Shown piece by piece: positions 34,543 through 44,756 of a stretch of 64,000 nucleotides of DNA. Source of the stretch: M0027 sp021713415 (lineage in GTDB: Bacteria; Pseudomonadota; Gammaproteobacteria; Francisellales; Francisellaceae); NCBI GenBank assembly GCA_021713415.1, contig JAKJJQ010000010.1, forward strand, positions 1-64,000. The letters are read 5' to 3'. Position numbers and translations under genes: made by a program. The notes below the pieces were generated by a model that saw nothing but the letters and a program-made list of their open reading frames with translations, ran no database searches and was not told where the DNA came from. The first letter of the stretch is position 1. Each line of letters starts with the position of its first letter.

Positions 34543-34788
34543 CTCTAACCCATCAACTGACTATTAAACAATGACAAAATTTATAATCCATTTTTTTTAA
34601 TATAACTGCTATTAGATAAAATTGTTTTTTAGCACAACGATATTTGTAATATAAAAACTTAAAACCTTAAAGTATTTGGTTATTAAATATCTGATTTTGT
34701 GATTATTTTATTATACATTAAGGAAATGTTTGATGATACAATTTAAACATTAGATGTTATGATTTAACGTGGTATTTTATAAGAGTTA
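34543..34788. other. intergenic region, nothing identified
   Basis: An AT-rich stretch between the nupC-like gene and the kinase-like gene, both leftward. It should hold the promoter of the kinase-like gene. No stable hairpin, tRNA or credible short ORF was seen. Confidence 0.35.
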
Positions 34789-35988
34789 TTAGATTACAAG
34801 CCCTGTAACAAGCGCTGATAAGAAACTAACCATTGTTGCGCCAAAAACCAAACGCCAACCATGTTTAGCAACAAATTTTGATTTTTCCGTATTTAAAGCT
34901 TGAATTGCACCAACAATAACACCAATGGAACTAAAATTAGCAAAGGAAACTAAAAATACTGAGATAATCGCCACACTATGCGCTGAAAATTGATTTAAAT
35001 GATCTTTAAGATAGGTCATTGCAACAAACTCATTAGATACTAATTTAGTTGCCATAACACTGCCAGCTTTTAATGTTTCTCCATCAGATACACCTAATAG
35101 CCAAGCAAATGGGTAAAAGATATAACCTAATATTGCCTGAAAACTAATATGGAAAATGGCTAAAAATATTTGATTGATCATTGCTATTAGCGCAATAAAA
35201 CCAATCATCATGGCACCCACAATAATGGCAATTTTAAAACCAGCTAAAATATACTCACTTAACATTTCAAAAAAGGTTTGCTTTTTATAGCCATGTTGAG
35301 CCATTGCTTCAAATTCCATTTCTTCCCTATGGTCATAAGGGTTTAATATATGCAATACAATAAAGGTGCTAATCATATTTAATAACAATGCCGTAATAAT
35401 ATATCTTGGATCAATTAACTGCATATAAGCACCCACAATACCTAATGATACGGTCGACATTGCCGTTGCTGCCATTGTATACATTCGTCTTGGAGAGATT
35501 TGCGCTAAAATATCTTTATATGCAATAAAGTTTTCACTTTGACCTAAAGTTAAAGAGCTTACAGCATTAAAAGACTCAAGTTTGCCCATGCCATTAACTT
35601 TAGACAATAGCCACCCCACACCTCGAATCACTAATGGCAAGATTTTAAAATATTGCAATATACCAATTAAAGCAGACACTAATACAATTGGCATCAATAC
35701 ATTAAAGAAGAAAGTAAAGTTTTTCGTTAATGGGCCAAAGACAAATAAAGTACCTTCATGGGCATAAGCCATTAAATGATCAAAACCACTTGAGACAACG
35801 CCAATGACATCTTTACCTACCGTTGAGGCTAAAAGGATATATGCTAATATGACTTCAATTATAATTAACTGTATAATATATCTAATTCTTTTTTTAACGT
35901 ATTTTCGATTCATACTCGTAATATATAAAATAAGAAATATCACAATTAAGCCGATAAAAAAGTGAAATAACTTTGAAAATATGACCAT
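34789..35988 (-). CDS. concentrative nucleoside transporter, NupC family
   Basis: A 399-residue inner-membrane protein with about nine hydrophobic segments, which imports nucleosides using an ion gradient. Family landmarks are the GQSENFIAYKDIL segment (residues around 150-162, cf. GQTESFVAY in other CNT proteins) and VSNEFVAMTYLKD later, followed by FANFSSIGVIVGAIQAL. Length matches bacterial CNT proteins. It is divergent from the FUSC gene. Together with the secreted phosphodiesterase it may supply the cell with nucleosides; cation specificity is not resolved. Confidence 0.92.
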   Translation of the reverse strand: MVIFSKLFHFFIGLIVIFLILYITSMNRKYVKKRIRYIIQLIIIEVILAYILLASTVGKDVIGVVSSGFDHLMAYAHEGTLFVFGPLTKNFTFFFNVLMPIVLVSALIGILQYFKILPLVIRGVGWLLSKVNGMGKLESFNAVSSLTLGQSENFIAYKDILAQISPRRMYTMAATAMSTVSLGIVGAYMQLIDPRYIITALLLNMISTFIVLHILNPYDHREEMEFEAMAQHGYKKQTFFEMLSEYILAGFKIAIIVGAMMIGFIALIAMINQIFLAIFHISFQAILGYIFYPFAWLLGVSDGETLKAGSVMATKLVSNEFVAMTYLKDHLNQFSAHSVAIISVFLVSFANFSSIGVIVGAIQALNTEKSKFVAKHGWRLVFGATMVSFLSALVTGLVI

Positions 35989-36231
35989 TAAATTTCCTTT
36001 GCTTTAATTAACCATTAAATTATTTAGCATTACCGTCTATAAAAACAGCCTCTAAAAAAGCTTTATAAAGCTTACAAAACACACAGCATACGTTTTTTTA
36101 ATACATTTGTCACTTAAGTTTTTAATCAAGTTATCATTTACTATTTTATGAAAGTGTTATGCTATAAAAATTTGCCAATATGCTTTAACAAACTATAATC
36201 ATACAATAAAATACCGATATAAAAATAAATC

Positions 36232-37254
36232 ATGCCAAATTTAAATCATAAGCAATCAATCCTTACTAGCCTTAAATTTATCATTGCCGCAGCTATTGTA
36301 TATGTTTTAATTCAATTATTCCAATGGGAAAATGGCTATTGGGCAATGATAAGCATTGCTGCAATTATCCGTCCAAATACACATCATATTTATACCAAAG
36401 CAATCATGCGAATTATTGGCACACTCATTGGAGGACTATTAGCTTATATTTTATTAATCATTGCACAAGAGAGTATCATTGTACTAACGGTTGGGCTTTT
36501 TATTATTTCATTATTTGCAGGATTTATTATTCTACAAAAAAACAGCTTTAATTATGCAGGCATCATTATCGGCTTATCAGCTATTATTATCATTGCCTCA
36601 GCTTACCAGACGCATAACTATTTTGATGTTGTTATCTCTCGCTGTGCATTTGTCTTATTAGGTATTACGGTTTTATTTTTGGTCAATCTTTTCATTAAGC
36701 TTTTTGATTCAAATACTGAATCCATACCCTTAAGAAATGAATTTCTATCTAATATTAAACAACTAGTCAATCAACCTAATATTAGATTAAACTTACTTAC
36801 GTCAATTCTGTTAGCATTATCAGTAATTATTACATTCTTCCCTTGGCTTATCTTTCAATATCATGGTGGCTTTTGGGCAGCTATCACTTGCTACTTTATT
36901 ATTGAAGAGACTGCTTTTGGTGTTTATAAAAAAGCCAAATTACGTTTTCTTGCACATATTGGTGCTGCTTTAATTGCTTTATTAGCTGTTATGATTACAC
37001 TCTATATTCCCTACTTTTCAATCTTGATTCTATTAATTGGCTATATCATTTGTGCTTTTATTATTGTGAATGCTAAATCTTTATCACACACAGGAAATAC
37101 CATGGCCATTGCAATGACCATTATGATTTTAGCAAGCCTTCATGATGTTGATATTAATAATATTATTGCTCGATTTTTCAATGTTGTTTTAGGGATTATT
37201 ATTGGTTTAATCATCTGTCATATTTTCAAACTAGGTAAAATAAAAGAAGGTTAA
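36232..37254 (+). CDS. FUSC-family membrane protein
   Basis: A 340-residue inner-membrane protein built as two similar halves, each with several helices. The half signatures are WENGYWAMISIAAIIRPNT (about residues 27-45) and QYHGGFWAAITCYFIIEET (about 209-227), as in YccS/AaeB-like fusaric-acid-resistance proteins. It is shorter than full AaeB proteins because it lacks a large soluble domain. A role in aromatic acid efflux is known for some relatives; the substrate here is unknown. It is divergent from nupC and converges with the next gene. Confidence 0.82.
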   Translation: MPNLNHKQSILTSLKFIIAAAIVYVLIQLFQWENGYWAMISIAAIIRPNTHHIYTKAIMRIIGTLIGGLLAYILLIIAQESIIVLTVGLFIISLFAGFIILQKNSFNYAGIIIGLSAIIIIASAYQTHNYFDVVISRCAFVLLGITVLFLVNLFIKLFDSNTESIPLRNEFLSNIKQLVNQPNIRLNLLTSILLALSVIITFFPWLIFQYHGGFWAAITCYFIIEETAFGVYKKAKLRFLAHIGAALIALLAVMITLYIPYFSILILLIGYIICAFIIVNAKSLSHTGNTMAIAMTIMILASLHDVDINNIIARFFNVVLGIIIGLIICHIFKLGKIKEG

Positions 37255-37261
37255 ATTAGAT

Positions 37262-38137
37262 TTATTTAAATATATCAATATCAGCTGCAGTTGAAGCGAG
37301 CTTTGAAAAAATTTTTGTAACATGAGGACACTTTGCATGGGCACCTGTAACTCTATTGCAGAAAAAGGCTAATGTCTGTGTTGAAAAGTCAACATAGGGA
37401 TATACACCAGAGTCATTACAATAGATATAACTACCTGTACTTTGCGGGTTTAAATAACAAACTGTACTTATACCTGTAAATCTAAATTGATAAAATGATT
37501 GTTTTGATAAACTTAGATCCATTGACTGAGTATCATGATGATTATTTTTAAGTAAACTGATTTTATTATTATACCTATCTGAAACAAGCATATTCCCTAA
37601 GCCAAAAGTATAAGTTTTTAATTCAATTTTATCTGAGTTAGGGCATGCAGTCATCGTATAGGTAGGTGTATTATTAACCATATTACGCCACCAACACGCA
37701 TTCACCCCATCAGCGTGGCAACCTTGATGAGTTATTGATAACAAGTTTGTATTATTCCCATATAAATCAAGTAATTCTAAGTAATTATAAATTCCGCTAC
37801 TATATAGCCACAAAGTAACACCACCAATTGTTGCGCTTCTACCAGAGCCACTAAATCTATATCCTATATGATAATAATTAATTTCTTTACCGTAAGAGTC
37901 ATCATGATGGCTTAAGTATCGGCCATCCCATTCATCTCCAGGCATGATATAGCCAGGCTTTGTAAACCCCATATCACCACCAGGATCACCAAATCTATTA
38001 TGAGATTCTGATTGAAAAAAACTAATCCTAATTGGACAATTATTTTTTACCTTTAAGTTAACTCCAGCTTCAGCATAAATTAGATTACCCAAAATAAACA
38101 CAACAGATAAAGCAGCAATACAGACTATTCTTTTCAT
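37262..38137 (-). CDS. secreted cysteine-rich protein of unknown function
   Basis: A 291-residue protein from the chosen start MKRIVCIAALSVVFILGN, a clear Sec signal peptide with probable cleavage around AEA-GVN. A start six codons earlier is possible but adds charged residues before the signal. The mature part holds eight cysteines, which could make four disulfides in the periplasm or outside, and is rich in Tyr, Asn, Ser and Gly, as in beta-rich secreted domains. I do not recognise the family. It stands alone, convergent with the FUSC gene. Confidence 0.7.
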   Translation of the reverse strand: MKRIVCIAALSVVFILGNLIYAEAGVNLKVKNNCPIRISFFQSESHNRFGDPGGDMGFTKPGYIMPGDEWDGRYLSHHDDSYGKEINYYHIGYRFSGSGRSATIGGVTLWLYSSGIYNYLELLDLYGNNTNLLSITHQGCHADGVNACWWRNMVNNTPTYTMTACPNSDKIELKTYTFGLGNMLVSDRYNNKISLLKNNHHDTQSMDLSLSKQSFYQFRFTGISTVCYLNPQSTGSYIYCNDSGVYPYVDFSTQTLAFFCNRVTGAHAKCPHVTKIFSKLASTAADIDIFK

Positions 38138-38191
38138 TATTATTCTCAACCCCATACTTTTTTAGTATGAAATCAAGTTTAAATAATAATA

Positions 38192-38220
38192 AAAAGCTTA
38201 AGTACCGCCAAACTACGGTA
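38192..38220 (-). terminator. possible weak terminator after the thiolase gene
   Basis: Reading leftward from the thiolase stop, a 5-bp TACCG/CGGTA stem with an 8-base loop (38220-38203) is followed after six bases by a run of five U. The stem is short, so this is tentative. Confidence 0.3.
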
Positions 38221-38274
38221 AATGAATATTTAGATTGATAAATAGTCAGAATTTATAATTTAGAGTACTTTCGA

Positions 38275-39465
38275 TTAAAGCACTTCAAAAATACCAGCAG
38301 CACCCATACCAGTACCAATGCACATTGTTACCATAGCATATTTTTCGTTAATACGTTTTGCACCATGAATAGCCGTTGCCGCACGAATAGCACCTGTTGC
38401 ACCTAATGGATGACCTAATGCAATCGCACCACCATTTGGATTAACTTTTTTAGGATCAAGCCCTAATTCATTAATCACTGCTAATGACTGTGCCGCAAAC
38501 GCTTCATTTAATTCAATCCAACCAATATCATCTAAGCTAAGATTCGCTTTTTTTAACACTTGTGGAATTGCTTTAATCGGTCCAATACCCATTACTTCAG
38601 GCGGTACGCCTGCAACTTGATAACCAACAAATCGCGCAATTGGCTGTAAGTTATGCTCCTTTAAAAATGCTTCACTAACTAAAATAGCACAACCAGCACC
38701 ATCACTGACTTGTGAGCTATTGCCTGCTGTAACGCTACCACCTTTAGCAAAAGCAGGTTTCAATTTTGCTAAAACTTCCATTGAAGTATCACGTCTTGGC
38801 CCTTCATCATGTGTGATGGTAACTTTTTTCTCAGTTGTTGTCATATGCTCAAGATCAGCACCTCTATAGACGACATCAGTTGGAATTGTTTCAGCATTAA
38901 AATAATCATTATCAATGGCATTAATTGCTCGCTTATGACTTTCTAATGCAAATTCATCTTGCATGTCTCGACTGATATGATATTTTTCTGCTACTACTTC
39001 AGCTGTAATACCCATTCCATAGGCAATACCAACATTTTCATCTTTTTCGAAGAAGGCTGGATTACCTGATAAACTATTACCACCCATTGGTACAGAACTC
39101 ATACTCTCAATACCACCTGCAATACCACAATCAATTTGTCCTGTAGCAATACGATTGGCTAATAACGCCATACTTTCAATACCAGAGCAACAAAAACGAT
39201 TAATTGTCATTGCTGGTGTTGTATCTGGCATTCCTGCTAATAGTGTTGAAATTCTTGCAACATTCATACCTTGTGAGCCTTCAGGCATCGCACAACCAAA
39301 TATGGCTTCTTCAATTAATTTTGCATCTACTGAATTTGATTCAATCGTATGCTTAATCACATAAGCTAATAAATCATCAGCTCGCATATTACGATAAACG
39401 CCCTTATTTGCTTTTCCAACGGGTAGTCGTTTACTATCGACAACATAAACTGTTTGTTGAGTCAT
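38275..39465 (-). CDS. acetyl-CoA acyltransferase (thiolase)
   Basis: A 396-residue cytosolic thiolase, which cleaves 3-ketoacyl-CoA with CoA in fatty-acid beta-oxidation, or runs the reverse condensation. The nucleophile is Cys92 in NRFCCSG. His352 (GHPLGATG) and Cys382 (CIGTGMGAAG) complete the active site. The VTAGNSSQVSDGAG motif is present. It lies 47 bp downstream of the fused beta-oxidation gene, an arrangement like fadB-fadA. The position after Cys92 is a second Cys, where Ser is more usual, a minor variation. Chain-length preference cannot be read. Confidence 0.93.
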   Translation of the reverse strand: MTQQTVYVVDSKRLPVGKANKGVYRNMRADDLLAYVIKHTIESNSVDAKLIEEAIFGCAMPEGSQGMNVARISTLLAGMPDTTPAMTINRFCCSGIESMALLANRIATGQIDCGIAGGIESMSSVPMGGNSLSGNPAFFEKDENVGIAYGMGITAEVVAEKYHISRDMQDEFALESHKRAINAIDNDYFNAETIPTDVVYRGADLEHMTTTEKKVTITHDEGPRRDTSMEVLAKLKPAFAKGGSVTAGNSSQVSDGAGCAILVSEAFLKEHNLQPIARFVGYQVAGVPPEVMGIGPIKAIPQVLKKANLSLDDIGWIELNEAFAAQSLAVINELGLDPKKVNPNGGAIALGHPLGATGAIRAATAIHGAKRINEKYAMVTMCIGTGMGAAGIFEVL

Positions 39466-39512
39466 TGATTAATCTCCCTGAAAATATATTAATATTGATT
39501 ATTTAACTAAGC

Positions 39513-41939
39513 TTAGTTACGTAATGGCTTACCTGTTTTTAGCATATGCTCAATACGCGCTGCTGTTTTCTCTTTTTGTACTAGATCACTGAAAACTTCT
39601 CTTTCAAGCTTTAAGTACCAATCTTCATTAACAACAGTACCCTTATCGACATTGTCTCCTGTCATAATTTTGGCAATACTTGATGCGATATAATAATCAT
39701 ATTCTGAAATAAAATTACCACGTAACATATTGACTAACATCATATCGATTGTCGCTTTCGCATCACGACCAAAGGCTTTAATTTCAGGCTTTCTTGGTGG
39801 CTTATAATTAGCTTTAGCCATTGCTTTTGCTTGAGCTTTAGCAACATATAATAATTCAGCTGACTGGAAGATAATAATATCTTTATCTCTTAAATAACCC
39901 ATCTCTTTTGCATAAGCTGCTGATTTAGCTACTTCTGCCATGGCAATATTTTTATAATATTTCTGCATTTGTTTTTCAGGATCAATTGAAGCTTGTGCTC
40001 TTAATGTCATCTCCTTACAACCTGCACCTGCTGGCACAAGCCCAACACCGACTTCGACTAAGCCAGTATAAGTTTCATAACAAGCTACTGTACGATCACA
40101 ATGTAGCATTAACTCACATGCACCACCAAAAACAAAACCCTGAACAGCAGCAACCACTGGCACTTGCGCATAACGCATACCAATAACACTGTCTTGAAAG
40201 TTCTTTAATATCGCTTCAATAGCTGGCACACCGTCAAGCATATAGGCCATACCAAACTCTTCCAAATTTGCACCCGCAGAAAAGTTCTTACTATTGTTCC
40301 AAATGACAATGCCTTCGAAGTTTTCATCTTCTGCAATTGTAACTGCTTTTCTTAAACCTTCTAATACATCAGAGCCAATAACACCCATTTTTGTTTTAAA
40401 TGTGACAACTAAAATGCCATCGCCTGTTGTCCAAAGACGAATGCCTTCATTTTCATATACGGTCTTACCCCAATCAAATACTTCATTTAATACACCGTCA
40501 GGGAAGAATTGTTTTTCATAAACAGGCAGATAAGCTCTTGGCATAAATTGACCTAAGCGGGCATTATACGCATGACCTTTATCATCATAAACACCATCAA
40601 CACTTTTAACCCACATTGGCAATTGTGCATCAACTGTAATCTCACCTGAAGCGATATCACTTTCTATCCACTGAGCAACCGATTGCCAACCTGCCTTTTG
40701 CCAAGTTTCAAAAATACCTTCTTTCCAACCAAAGCCCCAACGTAATGCTAAATCACAGTCTCTCACTGTCTCTGCAATATGCTCAAGCCAAAATGCAGCA
40801 TAATGAAAACAGTCTCTAAATACCGCATATAAAAATTGCGCCTCTGGCAAACTAGATGCTTTTAAACGCTCAAAACGCACTTTGACATCTTTTTCTTTTA
40901 AGATTTCTAAAACTTCTTTATTTGCCTTTTTATCAGATAAGCGATAGTCATTCGATTTAATATCATAAACCCATAAGTCTTTACCACGTTTCTCGTAAAT
41001 TCCACCTTTGGTTTTTGCACCTAATTTATTATTTTGAATTAGATTTTCAAGCCATTTGGGCGTTTGATAAAACTTAAGCCAAGGATCATCTTTAGCAAAT
41101 AAAGTCATATTATTAGTAACATGGTTTAGCGTATCTAAACCTACTAAATCAGCTGTTCTAAAAGTGGCACTTTTTGGTCTACCTAAAGGTTTGCCAGTTA
41201 ATTGATCAACCACTTCAAAGCCAATATCATATTTCTCTGCATAATGCATGGCGCAAGCTAGCGCAAATGCACCTAGGCGATTAGCAATAAAATTTGGTGT
41301 ATCTTTTGCTCTGATAATACTTTTACCTAAAGTAGTCGTTAAAAATGTCTCTAGCTGATCCAAAACAGAAGCTTCAGTGCCGTGATGTGGAATCAACTCA
41401 ACTAAAGGTAAGTAACGTGGTGGATTAAAAAAGTGAATACCACAAAACGTAGCACGTAAATTTTCAGGCACGCTATTAGCAAGTGTGTTAATACTTAAAC
41501 CTGACGTATTACTAGCAAATAAAACACCTGGCTTTAAATGGCTTGCAATTTTCTCATAAAGTGCTTCTTTCCACTCTAATTTTTCAGCGATTGCTTCAAT
41601 CACTAAATCACACTCACTTAGCCAAGCTAGATGATCATCATAATTAGCTTGTTTAATAAAGTTAATTGCATCTGATGAGCCTAAAGGCGCTGGATTAATT
41701 TTCTTTAAATTTTTTAATGCTTTATTAACGATTACATTTTTATCTTTACCGTCATTAGTTGCCAAATCATATAATACGACTTCAATCGATGCATTGGCAA
41801 AGAGCGCTGCAATTTGCGCCCCCATAACACCTGCACCTAATACAGCGACTTTCTTAATATGACTATGGCCTGTATTTTTTTGTACTTCAAGGTTATCCAT
41901 CTTTAAAACTTCATCCTGTGCTAAGGTTTCCTGATTCAT
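39513..41939 (-). CDS. 3-hydroxyacyl-CoA dehydrogenase / enoyl-CoA hydratase fusion
   Basis: An 808-residue bifunctional beta-oxidation enzyme. The NAD-binding VAVLGAGVMGAQIAALF is at about residues 31-47. The 3HCDH C-terminal domain includes NRLGAFALACAMHYAEK. The enoyl-CoA hydratase/isomerase domain lies in the C-terminal half, with VQGFVFGGACELMLHCDRTV. This order, dehydrogenase first, is FadN-like and is the reverse of E. coli FadB. I chose the ATG with AAGGAG 7 bases upstream; the frame runs 21 codons further upstream but without a ribosome site. It is followed by the thiolase gene, so both likely share one transcript. Confidence 0.92.
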   Translation of the reverse strand: MNQETLAQDEVLKMDNLEVQKNTGHSHIKKVAVLGAGVMGAQIAALFANASIEVVLYDLATNDGKDKNVIVNKALKNLKKINPAPLGSSDAINFIKQANYDDHLAWLSECDLVIEAIAEKLEWKEALYEKIASHLKPGVLFASNTSGLSINTLANSVPENLRATFCGIHFFNPPRYLPLVELIPHHGTEASVLDQLETFLTTTLGKSIIRAKDTPNFIANRLGAFALACAMHYAEKYDIGFEVVDQLTGKPLGRPKSATFRTADLVGLDTLNHVTNNMTLFAKDDPWLKFYQTPKWLENLIQNNKLGAKTKGGIYEKRGKDLWVYDIKSNDYRLSDKKANKEVLEILKEKDVKVRFERLKASSLPEAQFLYAVFRDCFHYAAFWLEHIAETVRDCDLALRWGFGWKEGIFETWQKAGWQSVAQWIESDIASGEITVDAQLPMWVKSVDGVYDDKGHAYNARLGQFMPRAYLPVYEKQFFPDGVLNEVFDWGKTVYENEGIRLWTTGDGILVVTFKTKMGVIGSDVLEGLRKAVTIAEDENFEGIVIWNNSKNFSAGANLEEFGMAYMLDGVPAIEAILKNFQDSVIGMRYAQVPVVAAVQGFVFGGACELMLHCDRTVACYETYTGLVEVGVGLVPAGAGCKEMTLRAQASIDPEKQMQKYYKNIAMAEVAKSAAYAKEMGYLRDKDIIIFQSAELLYVAKAQAKAMAKANYKPPRKPEIKAFGRDAKATIDMMLVNMLRGNFISEYDYYIASSIAKIMTGDNVDKGTVVNEDWYLKLEREVFSDLVQKEKTAARIEHMLKTGKPLRN

Positions 41940-42080
41940 ATAAACTCCTTCTTTATAATAAAACGAGAAAATAATACAACCCCAACACCATAGCACAACC
42001 AATCAAGTGTTTAAATTATGTTATAGCATAAGCAATAAGAAGAATAACTTTTAGATAACTAAATGAGAAATAAATAAGCT

Positions 42081-43619
42081 TTAAAGCCCTCCTTCAGGGC
42101 GCATATGAGGAAATAAAATCACATCACGAATTGATGGTGAGTCTGTCAAAAACATCACCAAGCGATCGATACCAATACCTTCACCAGCTGTTGGTGGTAG
42201 GCCATATTCTAAAGCTCTAATATAATCCTCATCATAGCTCATTGCCTCTTCATCACCTGAGGCTTTAGCTTCTACTTGTGCCCTAAATCGCTCTGCCTGA
42301 TCTTCTGGATCATTTAATTCTGAAAAACCATTTGCAATTTCACGACCAGCAATAAAGAACTCAAAACGATCAGTTATAAATGCATTATCATTATTTCTTC
42401 TTGCCAATGGTGACACTTCTGCAGGATATTCAGTAATAAACGTTGGATTTAATAAATTAGCTTCAACCGTTTTTTCAAAAATCTCAATCTGAATTTTTCC
42501 TAAACCATAGCTAGCCTCAATTTTAATACCTAAATTTTCAGCAACTTTTTTTGCAGATTCAATATTATCAATATCAGATGATTTTAAATTAGGATTAAAT
42601 TCTAAAATTGAGTCAAATACTGAAATGCGTTTAAATGGTTTTGATAAGTCATACGTTTTTCCTTGATAGTCAACCGTAGTACTACCAAGTACACTCTGTG
42701 CTAGTTGGCGCATTAAATCTTCAGTTAAATCCATCAAGTCATGATAATCTGCATATGCTTGATAAAATTCAAGCATGGTAAATTCAGGATTATGACGCGT
42801 TGATAAGCCTTCATTTCTAAAGTTACGGTTAATTTCATAAACACGCTCAAAGCCACCAACAACCAATCTTTTTAAATATAATTCAGGTGCAATACGTAAA
42901 AATAATGGCATATCCAATGCATTATGGAAAGTGTTAAATGGTTTTGCTGCTGCACCACCAACTAATGGATGCATCATTGGTGTCTCAACTTCCATAAAAC
43001 GTTGATCATTAAAAAACTTACGAATAAAATTAACAATTTCAGAGCGACGCTTAAAGACTAGTTTTGATTCTTCATTCATAATTAAATCAACATAACGCTG
43101 ACGATAACGTAATTCTTGATCAGAAAGTCCATGAAACTTATCTGGTAATGGACGAAGTGCTTTAGTTAAAAGGCGCGCATTTGTCGCATGAATAGATAAC
43201 TCACCTGTATTGGTCTTAAATAACGTCCCCTCTACTGCAACGATATCACCCAAATCCCATGATGCTTTGAATGCTGCATATACATCTTCTGGTAAATCAT
43301 TTTTACGTAAATAGGCCTGAATTCGTCCTGACATATCTTGAATTGTAATAAAGCTTGCTTTACCCATAATGCGCCTAAGCATTAAACGCCCTGCAATTTT
43401 AAACACAGGTTTATCTTCAACTGCTTCTAATTCTTCTTTCGTCATTTTTCCATAACGTGACTGAATGCACTGTGCCACAGCTGTACGCTTAAAGTCATTC
43501 GGAAAAGCAACACCTTTTTGGCGTAGCTCATCTAATCTTTCTTTTCTAATCTCAAGTTGGTTTTTTTCTTCTTGTTGAGACTCTACTTCGTTTAAATCAA
43601 CAGTTTTTTCAGATGACAT
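42081..43619 (-). CDS. lysS: lysyl-tRNA synthetase, class II
   Basis: A 512-residue class II aminoacyl-tRNA synthetase. The N-terminal OB-fold anticodon-binding domain covers about residues 65-180. Motif 2 is FRNEGLSTRHNPEFTMLEFY, and motif 3 GIGIDRLVMFLTDSPSIRDV lies near the end. Length is close to E. coli LysS. The N-terminus has a charged Glu/Gln-rich extension. It follows prfB by 41 bp, the same prfB-lysS pairing as in E. coli. Confidence 0.97.
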   Translation of the reverse strand: MSSEKTVDLNEVESQQEEKNQLEIRKERLDELRQKGVAFPNDFKRTAVAQCIQSRYGKMTKEELEAVEDKPVFKIAGRLMLRRIMGKASFITIQDMSGRIQAYLRKNDLPEDVYAAFKASWDLGDIVAVEGTLFKTNTGELSIHATNARLLTKALRPLPDKFHGLSDQELRYRQRYVDLIMNEESKLVFKRRSEIVNFIRKFFNDQRFMEVETPMMHPLVGGAAAKPFNTFHNALDMPLFLRIAPELYLKRLVVGGFERVYEINRNFRNEGLSTRHNPEFTMLEFYQAYADYHDLMDLTEDLMRQLAQSVLGSTTVDYQGKTYDLSKPFKRISVFDSILEFNPNLKSSDIDNIESAKKVAENLGIKIEASYGLGKIQIEIFEKTVEANLLNPTFITEYPAEVSPLARRNNDNAFITDRFEFFIAGREIANGFSELNDPEDQAERFRAQVEAKASGDEEAMSYDEDYIRALEYGLPPTAGEGIGIDRLVMFLTDSPSIRDVILFPHMRPEGGL

Positions 43620-43660
43620 TATATTTCTCTCTTTTTAAATAATTGAATCATTATATAACC

Positions 43661-44756
43661 TTATAAGCCACTTTTTAAGCTTGCTTCAATAAAGCGATCT
43701 AAATCTCCATCTAAAACAGCTTGCGTGTTGGTATTTTCTACTCCCGTTCTAAGATCTTTAATTCGAGATTGATCTAAAACATATGAGCGTATCTGACTAC
43801 CCCAACCAATATCACTTTTTGACTCCTCCAAAGCTTGTTTTTCAGCATTACGCTTACTCATCTCAAGTTCATAAAGCTTTGACTTTAATTGCTTCATTGC
43901 TTGATCTTTATTCTTATGCTGTGAGCGGTCATTTTGGCATTGTACAACAATACCTGTTGGTTGGTGGGTTATTCGAATAGCTGAATCAGTTTTATTAACA
44001 TGTTGTCCACCAGCACCTGAGGCCCTGTAAGTATCTACTCTTAAATCAGCTGGATTAATATCAATTTCAATATCATCATCAATCTCAGGTGATACAAATA
44101 CGGATGCAAAAGAAGTATGGCGTCTATTACCTGAATCAAAAGGAGATTTTCTCACTAAACGATGCACGCCTGTTTCTGTTCTTAGCCAGCCATAAGCATG
44201 ATTACCTGAAAATTTAATCGTACAGCTTTTAATCCCTGCAACTTCACCATCTGAAACTTCAATTAACTCAGTTTTAAATTCATGATCCTCGCCCCAACGC
44301 AGATACATTCGCATTAACATTTGCGCCCAATCTTGTGCTTCTGTTCCACCAGAACCTGCTTGAACATCTAAAAACGCATTACAATGATCAGCTTCGCCTG
44401 AAAACATCCGCCTAAATTCTAAAGTTGAGATATCAGCTTCTAGTACTTTGATATCATCTAATACCATCTCAAAGGATTCTTCATCATTATCATCATAAGC
44501 TAGTTGAAGTAATTCTAATGCATCAGCTATTCCAGCTTCTAAATGCTCAATTGTATTAACAATTAATTCAAGATCAACTCGCTCTTTACCTAACTGCTGC
44601 GCTCTTTCAGGCTCATTCCAAATTTGTGGCTGCTCTAACTCACGAACTACTTCATCTAGGCGTTCTTGTTTAACTTCAAAGTCAAAGATACCCCCTTAGC
44701 TGTAAAGCACGTTGGCGCATCGCTTCTAATTGTGCCTTAGCTTGATTAATTTCCAT
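43661..44756 (-). CDS. prfB: peptide chain release factor 2, with programmed +1 frameshift
   Basis: RF2 ends translation at UGA and UAA. It is encoded in two frames: 24 codons from the ATG at 44756 lead to an in-frame TGA at 44684-44682, and translation continues in the +1 frame from 44683, giving about 364 residues. The site has the classic form: an SD-like AGGGGG three bases before CTT-TGA-C. The second frame includes SPFDSGNRRHTS (stop recognition, SPF) and GAGGQHVNKTDSA (GGQ peptide-release motif). The internal ATG at 44467 is not the true start. lysS lies downstream. Low RF2 is expected to raise frameshifting, giving autoregulation, as known in E. coli. Confidence 0.96.
44682..44696 (-). 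promoter_or_regulatory. prfB programmed frameshift site
   Basis: On the minus strand AGGGGGTATCTTTGAC: the internal SD-like element, the slippery CTT codon and the UGA stop followed by C, a poor termination context. Identical in design to the E. coli prfB site. Confidence 0.95.

Noticed and set aside
39986..40521. Plus-strand frames of 66 and 75 codons inside the beta-oxidation gene
   Set aside because: They are antisense shadows of well-conserved coding sequence.
44467..44469. ATG at 44467 as the start of prfB
   Set aside because: It would delete about 96 residues of RF2; the upstream 24 codons plus the frameshift site account for the full protein.
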